A stretch of 64,000 nucleotides of DNA, taken from Silvibacterium bohemicum. Its GTDB lineage: Bacteria > Acidobacteriota > Terriglobia > Terriglobales > Acidobacteriaceae. The notes under the pieces were generated by a model. The model was not told the origin of the DNA. It did no database searches and saw only the letters and a program-made list of their open reading frames with translations. Position 1 is the first letter of the stretch. Every line of letters starts with the position of its first letter. The stretch covers positions 806,001-870,000 of the forward strand of contig NZ_LBHJ01000001.1 in NCBI RefSeq assembly GCF_001006305.1. The letters are read 5' to 3'. Made by a program: the position numbers and the translations under genes. Below are positions 8,921 to 17,513 of this stretch, one piece after another.

Positions 8921-10096
8921 TTGAGAGCCTTTTACTTTTGTGTCGGAGCCGCATGTCTTTTCATCGCGTTGTTCGACGCATTCCAGACGGTGATTCTGCC
9001 GCGCCGCGCCACGGGGCGGTTTCGAATCACGCACATGTACTTTGTGCTGACCTGGTGGCCCTGGGCGCAGATCGCAGGCCGAATCAAGGACTCAAGGAAG
9101 CGGGAGACTGCCCTGAGCTACTATGGGCCGCTGTCGCTCATCCTGCTGATTGCGATTTGGGCCACGGGGCTGCTCTTCGGCTTCGCTTTGCTCTATGCGT
9201 CGCTGCGCATCCCGATTAACGATCCGTCGCAGGCCCATCCGGGATTTCTTTCCGATCTCTACCTCAGTGGAACCACCGTCTTTACTCTTGGGATCGGCGA
9301 TTTGACTCCGCATTCGCCTTGGGCGCGACTGCTGGTGGTGCTGGAGTCAGGGATAGGGCTGGGATTTCTGGCTCTGGTCATCGGCTATTTTCCCGTGTTG
9401 TATGGGGCTTTCTCGCGGCGCGAAGTCAATATCTCTCTGCTCGATGCCCGCGCCGGCTCTCCGCCAACCGCTGCCGAGCTGATGCGCCGGCACGCATTTA
9501 GCGGGGGCACGGAGGCGCTCAATCTGTTGCTGGTGGAGTGGGAGCGCTGGTCGGCCGAGTTGCTGGAGAGCCATATCTCTTATCCGCTGCTCTGCTATTT
9601 TCGCTCGCAACACTCCAACCAAAGCTGGATCGGCGCGCTCACCGCGGTGCTGGATATTTGCTCGCTGATGATTGCCGGCGTACAGGAGCATGCCGCACGT
9701 CAGGCACAGCTGACCTTCGCCATTGCGCGCCACGCGGTCGTTGACATTGCTCAGATCTTCTCCCTCACGCCGGTTACGGACATGGAAGATCGCCTTCCGC
9801 CGGAGCGCTTCGAGGTGCTGTACAACCTGCTCTGCCAGTCCGGAATTCGCGTTTGCCGGGATGGAGATTCCATGGAGCGGCTGCGCAAGATGCGGTCGCT
9901 CTACGAAGGTTATTCCGTGGCGCTGAGCCGTCATCTGCGCATGCCTCTGCCGCCCTGGGTGGCGGATCATCCCCACAAGGACAATTGGCTCTCGGTGGCA
10001 AAGGTGCGAGCCGAAGCGGAAGCTGCTCCGGCTGAGAATGTGAATCTGAATATCGCGCCGATCCTGATCACGGACGAAGAGCACCACATCTTCTGA
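8921..10096 (+). CDS. two-pore-helix ion channel family protein (potassium channel-like)
   Basis: The 391-residue protein has four hydrophobic segments in its first half (about residues 3-25, 40-54, 68-95, 133-160) and a pore loop with the filter-like sequence TLGIGD at residues 122-127, a variant of the potassium filter TVGYGD. The remaining 220 residues are soluble and helical, without a recognised RCK/TrkA-N nucleotide-binding motif. The start is TTG; it is chosen because GAGGG lies six bases upstream and the first helix starts at once. The tyrosine of the filter is replaced by isoleucine, so potassium selectivity is an inference. It is transcribed away from the DUF2905 gene and converges with the Hpt gene. 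Confidence 0.7.
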   Translation: MRAFYFCVGAACLFIALFDAFQTVILPRRATGRFRITHMYFVLTWWPWAQIAGRIKDSRKRETALSYYGPLSLILLIAIWATGLLFGFALLYASLRIPINDPSQAHPGFLSDLYLSGTTVFTLGIGDLTPHSPWARLLVVLESGIGLGFLALVIGYFPVLYGAFSRREVNISLLDARAGSPPTAAELMRRHAFSGGTEALNLLLVEWERWSAELLESHISYPLLCYFRSQHSNQSWIGALTAVLDICSLMIAGVQEHAARQAQLTFAIARHAVVDIAQIFSLTPVTDMEDRLPPERFEVLYNLLCQSGIRVCRDGDSMERLRKMRSLYEGYSVALSRHLRMPLPPWVADHPHKDNWLSVAKVRAEAEAAPAENVNLNIAPILITDEEHHIF

Positions 10097-10114
10097 GGAC
10101 GCTCCGCTCCGCAT

Positions 10115-10465
10115 TTAGGCTTCCCGGGAACGAATCTCCGTCTCCAGTTCTTTGAGCAAGGAGGCTAACTCCTGCCGCTGCTCGTCGTCGATATGGGCGT
10201 CTCCGGAGAGCAGCACCTCGATTTTGGAAGCAAGCGCGGTTCCCTGCGGAAGGCCGAAGGTGCCCAGGATGCCAGCCAGCTTATGCGCAGCCGACTCGGC
10301 CTCTTTACGGCCAACCTGATCGAGCGTGCCCTGGGCCAGGCTTTGCTCGGCGAAGCGCAGGGTCAGTACACGGCCTGCGATTTTAGGAAGATTGTTTTTC
10401 CATACCGCTTCCAGTTTGCCCGGAAGATCAGGCTGTGATCCGTTCGAACTATTTATCATATTCAT
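10115..10465 (-). CDS. Hpt domain histidine phosphotransfer protein
   Basis: This small all-helical protein (116 residues from the chosen ATG) carries the Hpt motif AAHKLAGILGTFG, with the phospho-accepting His at about residue 61. Hpt proteins relay phosphoryl groups between receiver domains in multistep phosphorelays. The ATG at 10465 is preferred over the more upstream ATG at 10483 because AAGGA lies seven bases before it. It sits downstream of a stand-alone receiver (30 bases to the upstream alternative start, 48 to the chosen one) and a hybrid histidine kinase on the same strand, which makes a kinase-receiver-Hpt chain likely. No DNA-binding output domain is encoded beside it, so the final target of the relay is unknown. 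Confidence 0.85.
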   Translation of the reverse strand: MNMINSSNGSQPDLPGKLEAVWKNNLPKIAGRVLTLRFAEQSLAQGTLDQVGRKEAESAAHKLAGILGTFGLPQGTALASKIEVLLSGDAHIDDEQRQELASLLKELETEIRSREA

Positions 10466-10513
10466 CGCGTTGTCCTTCTGCATTGCGGCAACGGTTAAGT
10501 AGAAGTGCAGCGC

Positions 10514-10891
10514 TCACTGCTGCCAACCCAGCGCGTCCGACATTTGCTTGGCCAGCGTTAGAGGATCGAAGGGTTTGAAGAGAATCGCCGCCACGCCGAG
10601 TTCAGCGAAGCGCTTCTGGTCCGCTCCCTGCACCTTTGCGGTGAGCAGGATGACCGGAATCTTCGCGGTCTCCGGAATTTTTTGCAGCTCCTGAAATGTC
10701 GTGGGACCATCCATGCCCGGCATCATCACGTCGAGCAGGATGGCATCGGGGCTTGCCTCCTGAGCTCTTTCGATACCGTTGCTGCCGGAGTTGGCGCTTA
10801 CCACATCCCAGCCAGCAACCATCTCTAGCGTGAGAGCCGCTACCTCCCGGATGTCGTCGTCGTCGTCGATGATGAGAATTCTCCGTTGCAT
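10514..10891 (-). CDS. stand-alone response regulator receiver protein (CheY-like)
   Basis: The 125-residue protein is a single receiver domain. Acidic pocket DDDDD lies at residues 9-13, the phospho-acceptor is Asp54 in LLDVMMPGMDG, the conserved Thr is at 84 (LLTAK) and the conserved Lys at 106 (FKPFDPL). All phosphotransfer residues are present. There is no output domain, so it acts through protein contact or as a phosphate sink. It lies between the hybrid kinase (57 bases upstream) and the Hpt protein gene on the same strand, consistent with one operon and one phosphorelay. Confidence 0.92.
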   Translation of the reverse strand: MQRRILIIDDDDDIREVAALTLEMVAGWDVVSANSGSNGIERAQEASPDAILLDVMMPGMDGPTTFQELQKIPETAKIPVILLTAKVQGADQKRFAELGVAAILFKPFDPLTLAKQMSDALGWQQ

Positions 10892-10948
10892 TTTTTTCAG
10901 ATTCCTTAATCTCTAGACTCTTCTATTGAAGTGCCGGAGAGCGTCCAT

Positions 10949-13900
10949 CTATCTCCGGTTTGTTGCTGCGTCTGCCACATCGTAGCGCCGCAGCATGGTG
11001 AAGACGAGGGCCTCTACTTCTTCGGGCTGCACTTTGGCTTTGGTGAGGAACTCGGTGTGGCCCAGTTTGAGCTGTTCCTGCTCAATGGCGGAGACCTCCC
11101 GGGCCGAATACACCACCAGAGGGAGATGCCGAAGCTCCGTTTGCGTGCGCAACCAGTCGACCAGCTCGAGGCCGTGTCCATCAGGCAATGCGAGGTCGAG
11201 AATGATCAGGCTGGGACGCACTTCGTGACATAGCTCCTTCGCGCGCCACAGCCGTGGGGCATAGTGAATCCCAACGCCAGCGCGTTCGAAGGTGGCGATG
11301 ATAACGCGCGCCAGATCCTCATCGTCTTCTACCAGCAAGACCGAAGCCTGCTCGCCGCTGCGCTTCAGCAGCCGGGCCAACTCTGTGAGGAGTAGCGCTT
11401 CATCGATGGGCAGCGGCAGCCAGACATCCGCCGTTTCTGCGACTTTCGATTTTTCCGCCGGAGACAGAAGGCTGAGCACGACAATAGGGATGCGAGCGGT
11501 ACGAGAATCCTCTTTCAATGCCTGCAGGGTTTCGAGCCCATTGCGCGGGTGATTCGAGACTCCGAGCAGGATCGCCTGGGGAGGAAAGCGATGGGCCAGT
11601 TGCATGGCCTGTTCGCGATTCTCGGCTTCAAGGATGCGATAGTCCTGTCTTCGCAGTCCCTCGACCAGTGTGCGCCGCGCCTGTACATCCGGCTCACACA
11701 CCAGTACGGTTTCCGTGGTTATCGAGGCTGGCGGCAGAAGGCTGACGTCGGAGGAGGATTCCAGGCGGCTGCGGTCCGGAAGCATGACCCGGAATGTGGA
11801 TCCCTGGTCAGGGTTGCGCTCTGCCCAGATGCGGCCGCCATGCTGTTGCACGATCGTACGGCAGATGGCCAGGCCGAGCCCGGTCCCGCCCTTTTGCCGG
11901 GAGTCGGACGCGTCTACCTGGTGGAAGCGGTCGAAGATGCTCTCCAGTTTGTCCACTGGGATGCCTCGGCCGCTATCGATCACGCTGAGGCTCGCGCCTT
12001 CGTTCGCGTGAACCACAAGCACGCGGATCGTCGAATCCATAGGCGAAAACTTGATTGCGTTGCTGAGCAGATTGGTGAGCACTTGCATAAGGCGGTCGGA
12101 ATCGGCCTCGACGATAACCGGCTCTGCTTCGACCACGAGCTTCACCCCGGCGGCGTCAGCCATCGGCTGCATCGCATCCACCACATGCCGTGCCAGTTCG
12201 TTCACCGAGCAGGCGCGGAAGGCCAGCGGAGCGCGGCCGGACTGCATCCGCTCGAGGTCCAGGATGTCGTTGATCAATCGAACCAGCCGGTCGGAGTTGG
12301 AGACGGCGATGCGAAGGAGATTGGACGCCTTCTCGCTCATATCGCCCAGCAGTCCATGGGACAGCAGGCCCAGGGCGCCTCGAATCGAGGTCAGCGGAGT
12401 GCGCAGTTCGTGGCTGACCGTCGAGATGAACTCATCCTTCATGCGATCCAGCGCATATCGCTGGCTGATGTCGCGGAAACTCAGCACGCTGCCCACGACC
12501 ACCCCCTGTTCCAACATGGGGGTCACGGCAAACTCGACAGGGAAGGTGGTCCCATTCCTGCGGGCAAAGACATCCTGCCCGGTAGTATTTTCATGCATCA
12601 GAAGGGCACGCCGCAGCCGGCATTGATCTCCGCAGGCGTCGGATCCCTGGTGGATGATGGTATGAATCGATTTGCCGATCAGGTCAGCGGGAGGCGCCCC
12701 CAACATCTCGGCCGCAGCCGGGTTGACGAAATCGACGTCGCTCTCCGGATTGGCGCCGAAGATTCCATCGCCGACCGAGTTCAGAATGAACTCCTTCTGG
12801 CGATTCAGCTCGCGTACGCGGCCTTCCTGAGCCGAGCGCGCCATAAACTGGCCGATCGAGGCGCAGACGGTCTCGACCGAGGCCATCATCTCCAGATCTT
12901 CCTGCTGGCGCTGGCGGCTGAAAAACTCCACCACGGCGATGACCTGGTTGATCGCGCGTACCGGAACGGCCCAGCCTGTCGTCAGTCCGTCCAGGCGTGC
13001 GGCGTAACGGCGATGGAAGGCCGGTTCATCGCGCAGCTCTTCGATCCACTTGAACTTACCCATCGCCCAGACTGTTCCCGGCAGTCCCTGGCCACGGCTG
13101 AAGACGCGGAAATTCGATTCCCGGGTAAATTCCTCATAGTTTCGTCCCGGCGCCGACCAGCCATATTGGTAGCGAATAAGCTCTGCCGCCTCGTCGACGA
13201 CCCAGAGATTTGCCAGGTCGCACTCGAGGGGTGCGCAGAGCGCGGCCAGAACTTTGGGCAGTGTCTCGTCGGCCGAGGTCGACTCGCCGATCATCTGGTT
13301 GACGTGAAGCTGCATGCGCAGCCGGCGTTCGCGGAGGTTCTGCTGCGTAACGTCGCGGAAGATACAGCGAACCGAGACCGGCCGCCCATCCGTGTACCTG
13401 CAGCTGAGGCTGGCTTCCACCTCGACGCTTCGCCCGTCGGTGTCCTGGAGGTGCAAAAGCACGTTGTCGACGTTCTCTCCGTTGAGCGCGCGGCGAAACA
13501 GCGCTGCCGCTTCGGCTTGCACGCCAGCGGGAAACGGCGATTCGAAGCTCATGAAGCTCTGAAACCCTTCGGTGTTGATACCGAACAGCCCCTGCCACGC
13601 GGGATTTACGTACAGATATCGACCGCGCGGGCTCAGTGTGGCGATCATCTCGATCGAGCTTTCGAAGAGGTCGCGATAGCGGTCTTCACTCTCCCGCAGC
13701 GCCTGTTCTGCGCGCTTGGTCGAAGAGAGATCCATGCTGACGGCGACCAGCCCCCGGATGTCGCCTTCCGGAGACCTCACCGCACCCAGGTACACCATGG
13801 CCGGAAAGATGCTCCCGTCTTTGCGGCGATATTGCATCTCGATTCCCCGCACCCGGCTGGGAGGGAAGTTCGAAACATATTGCACGTAGCTGCTGAGGAT

Positions 13901-14383
13901 GGATCGAGGCGAATCGCTGGCTTGCTGCGCGGAGGCTGGCCGCCGGGCAATCTGTTTGCCCACCCGCTCCATCTCGCCGGGAGAGAACAGCTCGTGAGAC
14001 TGAAGCTTGCCGCAGACCTCTGCCTCCGTATATCCCAGCATACGTTCGGCGGCGGGATTGAAAATCAGCAGCCTGCCGTCCAGGTCAGTCGCCATGATCA
14101 TCGGGCCCGCGGAATCCAGAATGCTTTTCTGCAATTGCGCGATCTGCTGCAGCTGGCTCTCTGCCTGGCGCTGCTTTTTGCTGGAGCGAATGCTGAACAG
14201 GGCAATGATGAGCAACGCAAGCTGCGCGACGATCCAGCAAAGGATGAACCGGAACAGCAGCGAATCTTTCAAAATGGGCAGGTGCGAGGCAGCTCGCGCA
14301 AGAATGAGCACTCCGCTTGCGGAGAGTGCAAGCGCCGCGACGAAGACGGTCGTCTGATTTTTGCCAGGTCGAAACAAAGTCAC
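10949..14383 (-). CDS. membrane hybrid histidine kinase: PAS-PAS-GAF-PAS-HisKA-HATPase-REC-REC
   Basis: The 1144-residue sensor kinase has two membrane helices near its start (about residues 10-30 and 43-65), then PAS (85-220), PAS (235-350), GAF (360-515), PAS (530-640), a HisKA domain with His658 in STVSHELRTPL, an HATPase domain (N-box near 771-778, DSGRGIP at 803, GGTGLGLAI at 832) and two receivers. The second receiver is intact, with Asp1063 in IILDLALPDGHG. The first (about 890-1005) has glycine (941) where the phospho-acceptor Asp should be, in ILLGVSNHPRNG, and is probably not phosphorylated. Signal unknown. The start near 14383 is followed by a plausible cytoplasmic tail. Receiver and Hpt genes follow directly. 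Confidence 0.93.
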   Translation of the reverse strand: MTLFRPGKNQTTVFVAALALSASGVLILARAASHLPILKDSLLFRFILCWIVAQLALLIIALFSIRSSKKQRQAESQLQQIAQLQKSILDSAGPMIMATDLDGRLLIFNPAAERMLGYTEAEVCGKLQSHELFSPGEMERVGKQIARRPASAQQASDSPRSILSSYVQYVSNFPPSRVRGIEMQYRRKDGSIFPAMVYLGAVRSPEGDIRGLVAVSMDLSSTKRAEQALRESEDRYRDLFESSIEMIATLSPRGRYLYVNPAWQGLFGINTEGFQSFMSFESPFPAGVQAEAAALFRRALNGENVDNVLLHLQDTDGRSVEVEASLSCRYTDGRPVSVRCIFRDVTQQNLRERRLRMQLHVNQMIGESTSADETLPKVLAALCAPLECDLANLWVVDEAAELIRYQYGWSAPGRNYEEFTRESNFRVFSRGQGLPGTVWAMGKFKWIEELRDEPAFHRRYAARLDGLTTGWAVPVRAINQVIAVVEFFSRQRQQEDLEMMASVETVCASIGQFMARSAQEGRVRELNRQKEFILNSVGDGIFGANPESDVDFVNPAAAEMLGAPPADLIGKSIHTIIHQGSDACGDQCRLRRALLMHENTTGQDVFARRNGTTFPVEFAVTPMLEQGVVVGSVLSFRDISQRYALDRMKDEFISTVSHELRTPLTSIRGALGLLSHGLLGDMSEKASNLLRIAVSNSDRLVRLINDILDLERMQSGRAPLAFRACSVNELARHVVDAMQPMADAAGVKLVVEAEPVIVEADSDRLMQVLTNLLSNAIKFSPMDSTIRVLVVHANEGASLSVIDSGRGIPVDKLESIFDRFHQVDASDSRQKGGTGLGLAICRTIVQQHGGRIWAERNPDQGSTFRVMLPDRSRLESSSDVSLLPPASITTETVLVCEPDVQARRTLVEGLRRQDYRILEAENREQAMQLAHRFPPQAILLGVSNHPRNGLETLQALKEDSRTARIPIVVLSLLSPAEKSKVAETADVWLPLPIDEALLLTELARLLKRSGEQASVLLVEDDEDLARVIIATFERAGVGIHYAPRLWRAKELCHEVRPSLIILDLALPDGHGLELVDWLRTQTELRHLPLVVYSAREVSAIEQEQLKLGHTEFLTKAKVQPEEVEALVFTMLRRYDVADAATNRR

Positions 14384-14587
14384 GTCGCTCGAGCAAAGAA
14401 CCGCTCAATGCAACTAGGTTACCGTAGTTACCTTTGTAAGTATATGAAGCAATGACCAGGATTTAAAAAACATTCCGACATTTGTGCCAAAAGTGGACAA
14501 AATTGGTATTCGCGCAGCATACGTCAAGCGAAAATACCTAAAGTGCATGGAGCGCAGTTTGGATCGTTCTGCAGGCCGTCCGAACGG

Positions 14588-14770
14588 CTACATTGTCCTC
14601 GCAGTTTTTCGCTGGCTCATCTGAAGTCCGCGCTCGAAAGGGATGAGATTCGAGCGGTCTTCCCGCTGTCGGGGAGGGTCCGATTTACGTGCCGAGGTGA
14701 GGCACAGAGACCAGAACCACACAAAGGAAATGAGATACAACGCAGCCAGAAGCTCAACGGTTAACCACAT
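14588..14770 (-). CDS. possible small single-pass membrane protein (60 aa)
   Basis: A short reading frame with an ATG at 14770 and GGAG six bases before it encodes one hydrophobic helix (about residues 3-24, rich in Leu, Trp and Phe) followed by a basic polar tail. Nothing in it matches a family I recognise. It lies alone between the histidine kinase promoter region and the terminator of the deoxyhypusine-synthase-like gene. The ribosome site and the hydrophobic helix are the only support, so this could be a chance reading frame. Confidence 0.3.
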   Translation of the reverse strand: MWLTVELLAALYLISFVWFWSLCLTSARKSDPPRQREDRSNLIPFERGLQMSQRKTARTM

Positions 14771-14927
14771 GGCCCACTCCAATATAAAAACTATCAGGGT
14801 TCGGATCAGGAAATTGATGATGAAGAGCGATGTTACTGCATGGTTATCGAAGGAGACCAGCGAAAAATCGATGAATCCCGGATTGCAAATTCCTGAAGTA
14901 AATCTCCTGATTTCGGCAGGCTAAAAG

Positions 14928-14961
14928 CGAAGAGGCAGACCCGTGTAGGTCTGCCTCTTCG
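14928..14961 (-). terminator. strong stem-loop terminator after the deoxyhypusine-synthase-like gene
   Basis: A perfect 14-base-pair stem (14928-14941 with 14948-14961) closes a six-base loop. It lies 28 bases beyond the stop of the minus-strand gene at 14989. On the minus strand the stem is followed by CTTTTAG; on the plus strand by GTAATTTTT, so it could stop transcription from both sides. Confidence 0.8.
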
Positions 14962-14988
14962 GTAATTTTTGCGGTATCGCTTTGGCTT

Positions 14989-16050
14989 TTACGCCGTGAC
15001 CGGCTCTAACAGCCGCGACCAGCGCTTACCCTGGCGGGCCTTGAAGGCGCCCTTGTGGTAGGCGTAGCCGGTGATCAGCGGCACGGCCAGAGTGGCTTCG
15101 CTGTAGACCATCTGCTCGTAGGTAGTGTCCACCTTGCCCCAGGAGCTGGCTTCCTTGAGTGTGCTGGACGAAAGCGCGCCATCGCGGACGTCGGCGACCG
15201 TGATTTGAATCGCGTACTTGTGCATCGGAGCGTCGTTGCCGAGGATCTCCGCGGCGACCACGATGTCCTGCGCGAAGTTCTTGGGTACGCCGCCGCCGAG
15301 CATGAGAAGGCCGGTGGTGGGATTAGCAATCTTTAGCTGGGTCAATTCGTAGAAGTCCTTGGCCGAATCGATCGAAACCTTGGGCTTGTCCTGACGGGCG
15401 TGCTGATGCGCAACCAGTCCGAAGCCTGCCGAGCAGTCACTGAAGGCCGGGCAGAAGATCGGCACATCGTTCTGGTAAGCGGCATGAATGATGGAGTCGA
15501 CGCCACCCTTTTCCGGAACCTTGCCCTCCTGCTCGAGATAAGCGCCCATGGCGCGGATGAACTCGCGCGAGCTATAGGGCCGGGGATCGAGGGAGTTGGC
15601 TACCTTCTCGGTGGTGTCGTCGCAGAAGCGGAGCTGTTCTTCATCGATCAGCGTGTCATAGATGCGATCGATCATATTCTCGCGCAGCATCGCGTCTTCG
15701 GTGCCCTGGCGCAGCAGGTCGTCGGCGATCCAGTGCTTGAAGCCGAGGGCCTCGAAGAAATCCTGGTCGACGATGTTGGCGCCGGTCGAAACGATCGCGT
15801 CGACCATGTGATTGCGGATAAGGTCGATAAAGATCTGCTTGAGTCCCGCGGAGACCATCGATCCGGCGAGGCAGAGAATGACGCCGCAGTCCGTGTCCAA
15901 CAACATGCGCTCATAGATCGACGCGGCGCGGTGCAGGTCGCGCGAGCTGAAAGCCATGTGCTGCATGGCGTCGACCAGGGCTACGACATTGTGCTGCTTG
16001 ATGTCGATGTGCTGGATTGGCTGCTTGAGAAGTTCCTGTTTCGTAGGCAT
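14989..16050 (-). CDS. deoxyhypusine synthase-like protein (possible homospermidine synthase)
   Basis: The 353-residue protein belongs to the deoxyhypusine synthase fold. It has the NAD-binding segment LCLAGSMVSAGLKQ near residue 59, IIHAAYQNDVPIFCPAFSDC near 187, the block LGGGVPKN at 251-258, and EASSWGKV at 300-307 containing the Lys306 that aligns with the catalytic imine-forming lysine of human DHS. The residue that is His288 in human DHS (GGGVVKH) is Asn258 here. Bacteria have no eIF5A, so the true substrate is likely a polyamine; some bacterial relatives make homospermidine. The gene is monocistronic, with a strong terminator behind it and a divergent nuclease gene ahead. Confidence 0.82.
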   Translation of the reverse strand: MPTKQELLKQPIQHIDIKQHNVVALVDAMQHMAFSSRDLHRAASIYERMLLDTDCGVILCLAGSMVSAGLKQIFIDLIRNHMVDAIVSTGANIVDQDFFEALGFKHWIADDLLRQGTEDAMLRENMIDRIYDTLIDEEQLRFCDDTTEKVANSLDPRPYSSREFIRAMGAYLEQEGKVPEKGGVDSIIHAAYQNDVPIFCPAFSDCSAGFGLVAHQHARQDKPKVSIDSAKDFYELTQLKIANPTTGLLMLGGGVPKNFAQDIVVAAEILGNDAPMHKYAIQITVADVRDGALSSSTLKEASSWGKVDTTYEQMVYSEATLAVPLITGYAYHKGAFKARQGKRWSRLLEPVTA

Positions 16051-16229
16051 AGCTCTTCAAGAATATCAAAGAAAGCCCGCGTCATTCATGGCTGAAAGAT
16101 GAATTTTCGAGCGGCCGCTGTGCAGATTGAGCGCCCCGATCGTCGATGCATTCAATCCCATCAACCGGACACGATAGCGAAGTGAGAGCGGCCGGATTTT
16201 TGCCGCTCCCGGACAGTTATACTCGCCGC

Positions 16230-17213
16230 ATGAAATGGAATGCACCCGCTCATCTGCGCCGCTTTGCCGCGCTTGCTCTGCTGCCTCTTCTTGCCGTCCC
16301 TCAATCCTTTGGCTGGGGAGATGTGGGACACCGAATGATCAACCGGCTTGCGGCCGAAAGTCTTCCCTCCGATGTTCCCGCCTTCCTGCGTTCTCCCGAG
16401 GCGGCCAGCGAAATCGAATATCTCGGACCCGAGCCCGACCGCTGGCGCTCTCCAGCTGAGGCGGAGTTGAGCACAGAACAGGCTCCCGACCATTTCATCG
16501 ACCTTGAATATGCAGACATGATCGGCACGCTGCCGCGCCGCCGCTACGACTTCATCGCCGCGCTCACCGCAGCGGAGATTACGCATCCCGATTTTGCCCG
16601 GCAGCTGGAGCCGGAGCATGTGGGCTTCCAGCCTTACATCACCAACGAAGTATGGGAGAGGCTGAAGGCCGCGATGCGCGCCTATCGCGAGCTCAATTCC
16701 AAACATGAGGACACCAAGCCGGTGGAGGCCGCGATCCTCTTTTACGCGGGATGGCTCGGCCATTATGTCGGAGACGGTTCCATGCCGCTGCACACCAGTC
16801 GCGACTACAACGGTTGGGTGGAGAAGGACAATCCCAACGGCTACACCACCGACCACACCATCCACTCGCAGTTCGAGAGCGCGTTCGTGAGCGCCAACCT
16901 CAAGCCCGAAGATGTGAAGCCGCTGATCTCGCCCGTGCGTCCGGTCACCGATGAGTGGGACGCTTACATGGCGTATCTGCGCCACTCCAACTCGCTCGTC
17001 GAGAAGGTTTATCAGCTGGACAAACAGCAGGGATTCATCGGAGCGGGCACTCCGGAGGCGAAGCAGTTCACGGCCGAGCGTCTGGCTGCGGGAGCGAGCG
17101 AACTCCGCGACCTGATCGACTCGGCATGGATCGAGAGTGGCAAGCCGGTTCCGCAATGGCACGACCATGCTCCTGCAGCAGCAATGTCTGCGAAGCCGAT
17201 GTCGGGAGAATAA
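16230..17213 (+). CDS. secreted S1/P1 nuclease-like zinc hydrolase
   Basis: The 327-residue protein has a signal peptide (about residues 1-28, ending near QSFG) and would start after cleavage with WGDVGH. In S1/P1 nucleases the free N-terminal Trp and the His of this motif bind the zinc cluster, so the match is strong. Other likely metal ligands are in DHFIDLEY near residue 90 and HYVGDGSMPLH near residue 180. The family degrades single-stranded DNA or RNA and 3'-nucleotides outside the cytoplasm and may supply phosphate. The ATG at 16230 is chosen because it places the signal peptide correctly; the frame is open further upstream but that extension is charged and unconserved. Confidence 0.85.
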   Translation: MKWNAPAHLRRFAALALLPLLAVPQSFGWGDVGHRMINRLAAESLPSDVPAFLRSPEAASEIEYLGPEPDRWRSPAEAELSTEQAPDHFIDLEYADMIGTLPRRRYDFIAALTAAEITHPDFARQLEPEHVGFQPYITNEVWERLKAAMRAYRELNSKHEDTKPVEAAILFYAGWLGHYVGDGSMPLHTSRDYNGWVEKDNPNGYTTDHTIHSQFESAFVSANLKPEDVKPLISPVRPVTDEWDAYMAYLRHSNSLVEKVYQLDKQQGFIGAGTPEAKQFTAERLAAGASELRDLIDSAWIESGKPVPQWHDHAPAAAMSAKPMSGE

Positions 17214-17513
17214 CTAGGCTCCGTCTTCGTGCGCTCAGGCCTCAAGCCGATACCGGGCGCATGGAGACGGATCGTTGTTCGATGTGGCGGCGTCGAACCA
17301 CCGCACCGCGGTGTGACTGCGCATGTCTGGACGCCCGGTTCCACTCATGCTACAAAAGGGTACGTTTTTTCATCTGATCAGGCGGACCGGCGCAATCGCT
17401 GCAAGACCCCATTACTACTGAGATCTTTTTCATTTCTGTCATTGCACAGCGGCCGCTTTGCATCTGAAGGAACAAACGCAGAGGGTGAGCCGAGCTTCCC
17501 TGAATGAGAGCCG
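17214..17513 (+). other. 300-base non-coding gap with a structured element
   Basis: No convincing gene is seen. Positions about 17221-17272 can fold: TCCGTCT pairs with AGACGGA and TGCGC with GCGCA, closing a loop rich in CC/GG. Further on there are several short GC-rich inverted repeats. The element lies between the nuclease gene and the ATP-grasp gene and could be a leader or a small RNA. No named riboswitch or tRNA is recognised. Confidence 0.35.

Noticed and set aside
11549-14455. 968-codon open frame on the plus strand opposite the histidine kinase
   Set aside because: It mirrors the codon pattern of the GC-rich kinase gene, has no recognised domain, and the kinase on the other strand has an unbroken domain series.
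16146-16229. Upstream start for the S1/P1 nuclease
   Set aside because: It would bury the signal peptide 28 residues inside the protein; the ATG at 16230 restores the export signal and the N-terminal Trp needed for zinc.
17230-17320. tRNA-like T-arm (GGTGG-TTCGACG-CCGCC on the minus strand)
   Set aside because: The five-base-pair arm and seven-base loop look right, but no matching acceptor or anticodon arm is found at the proper distance.
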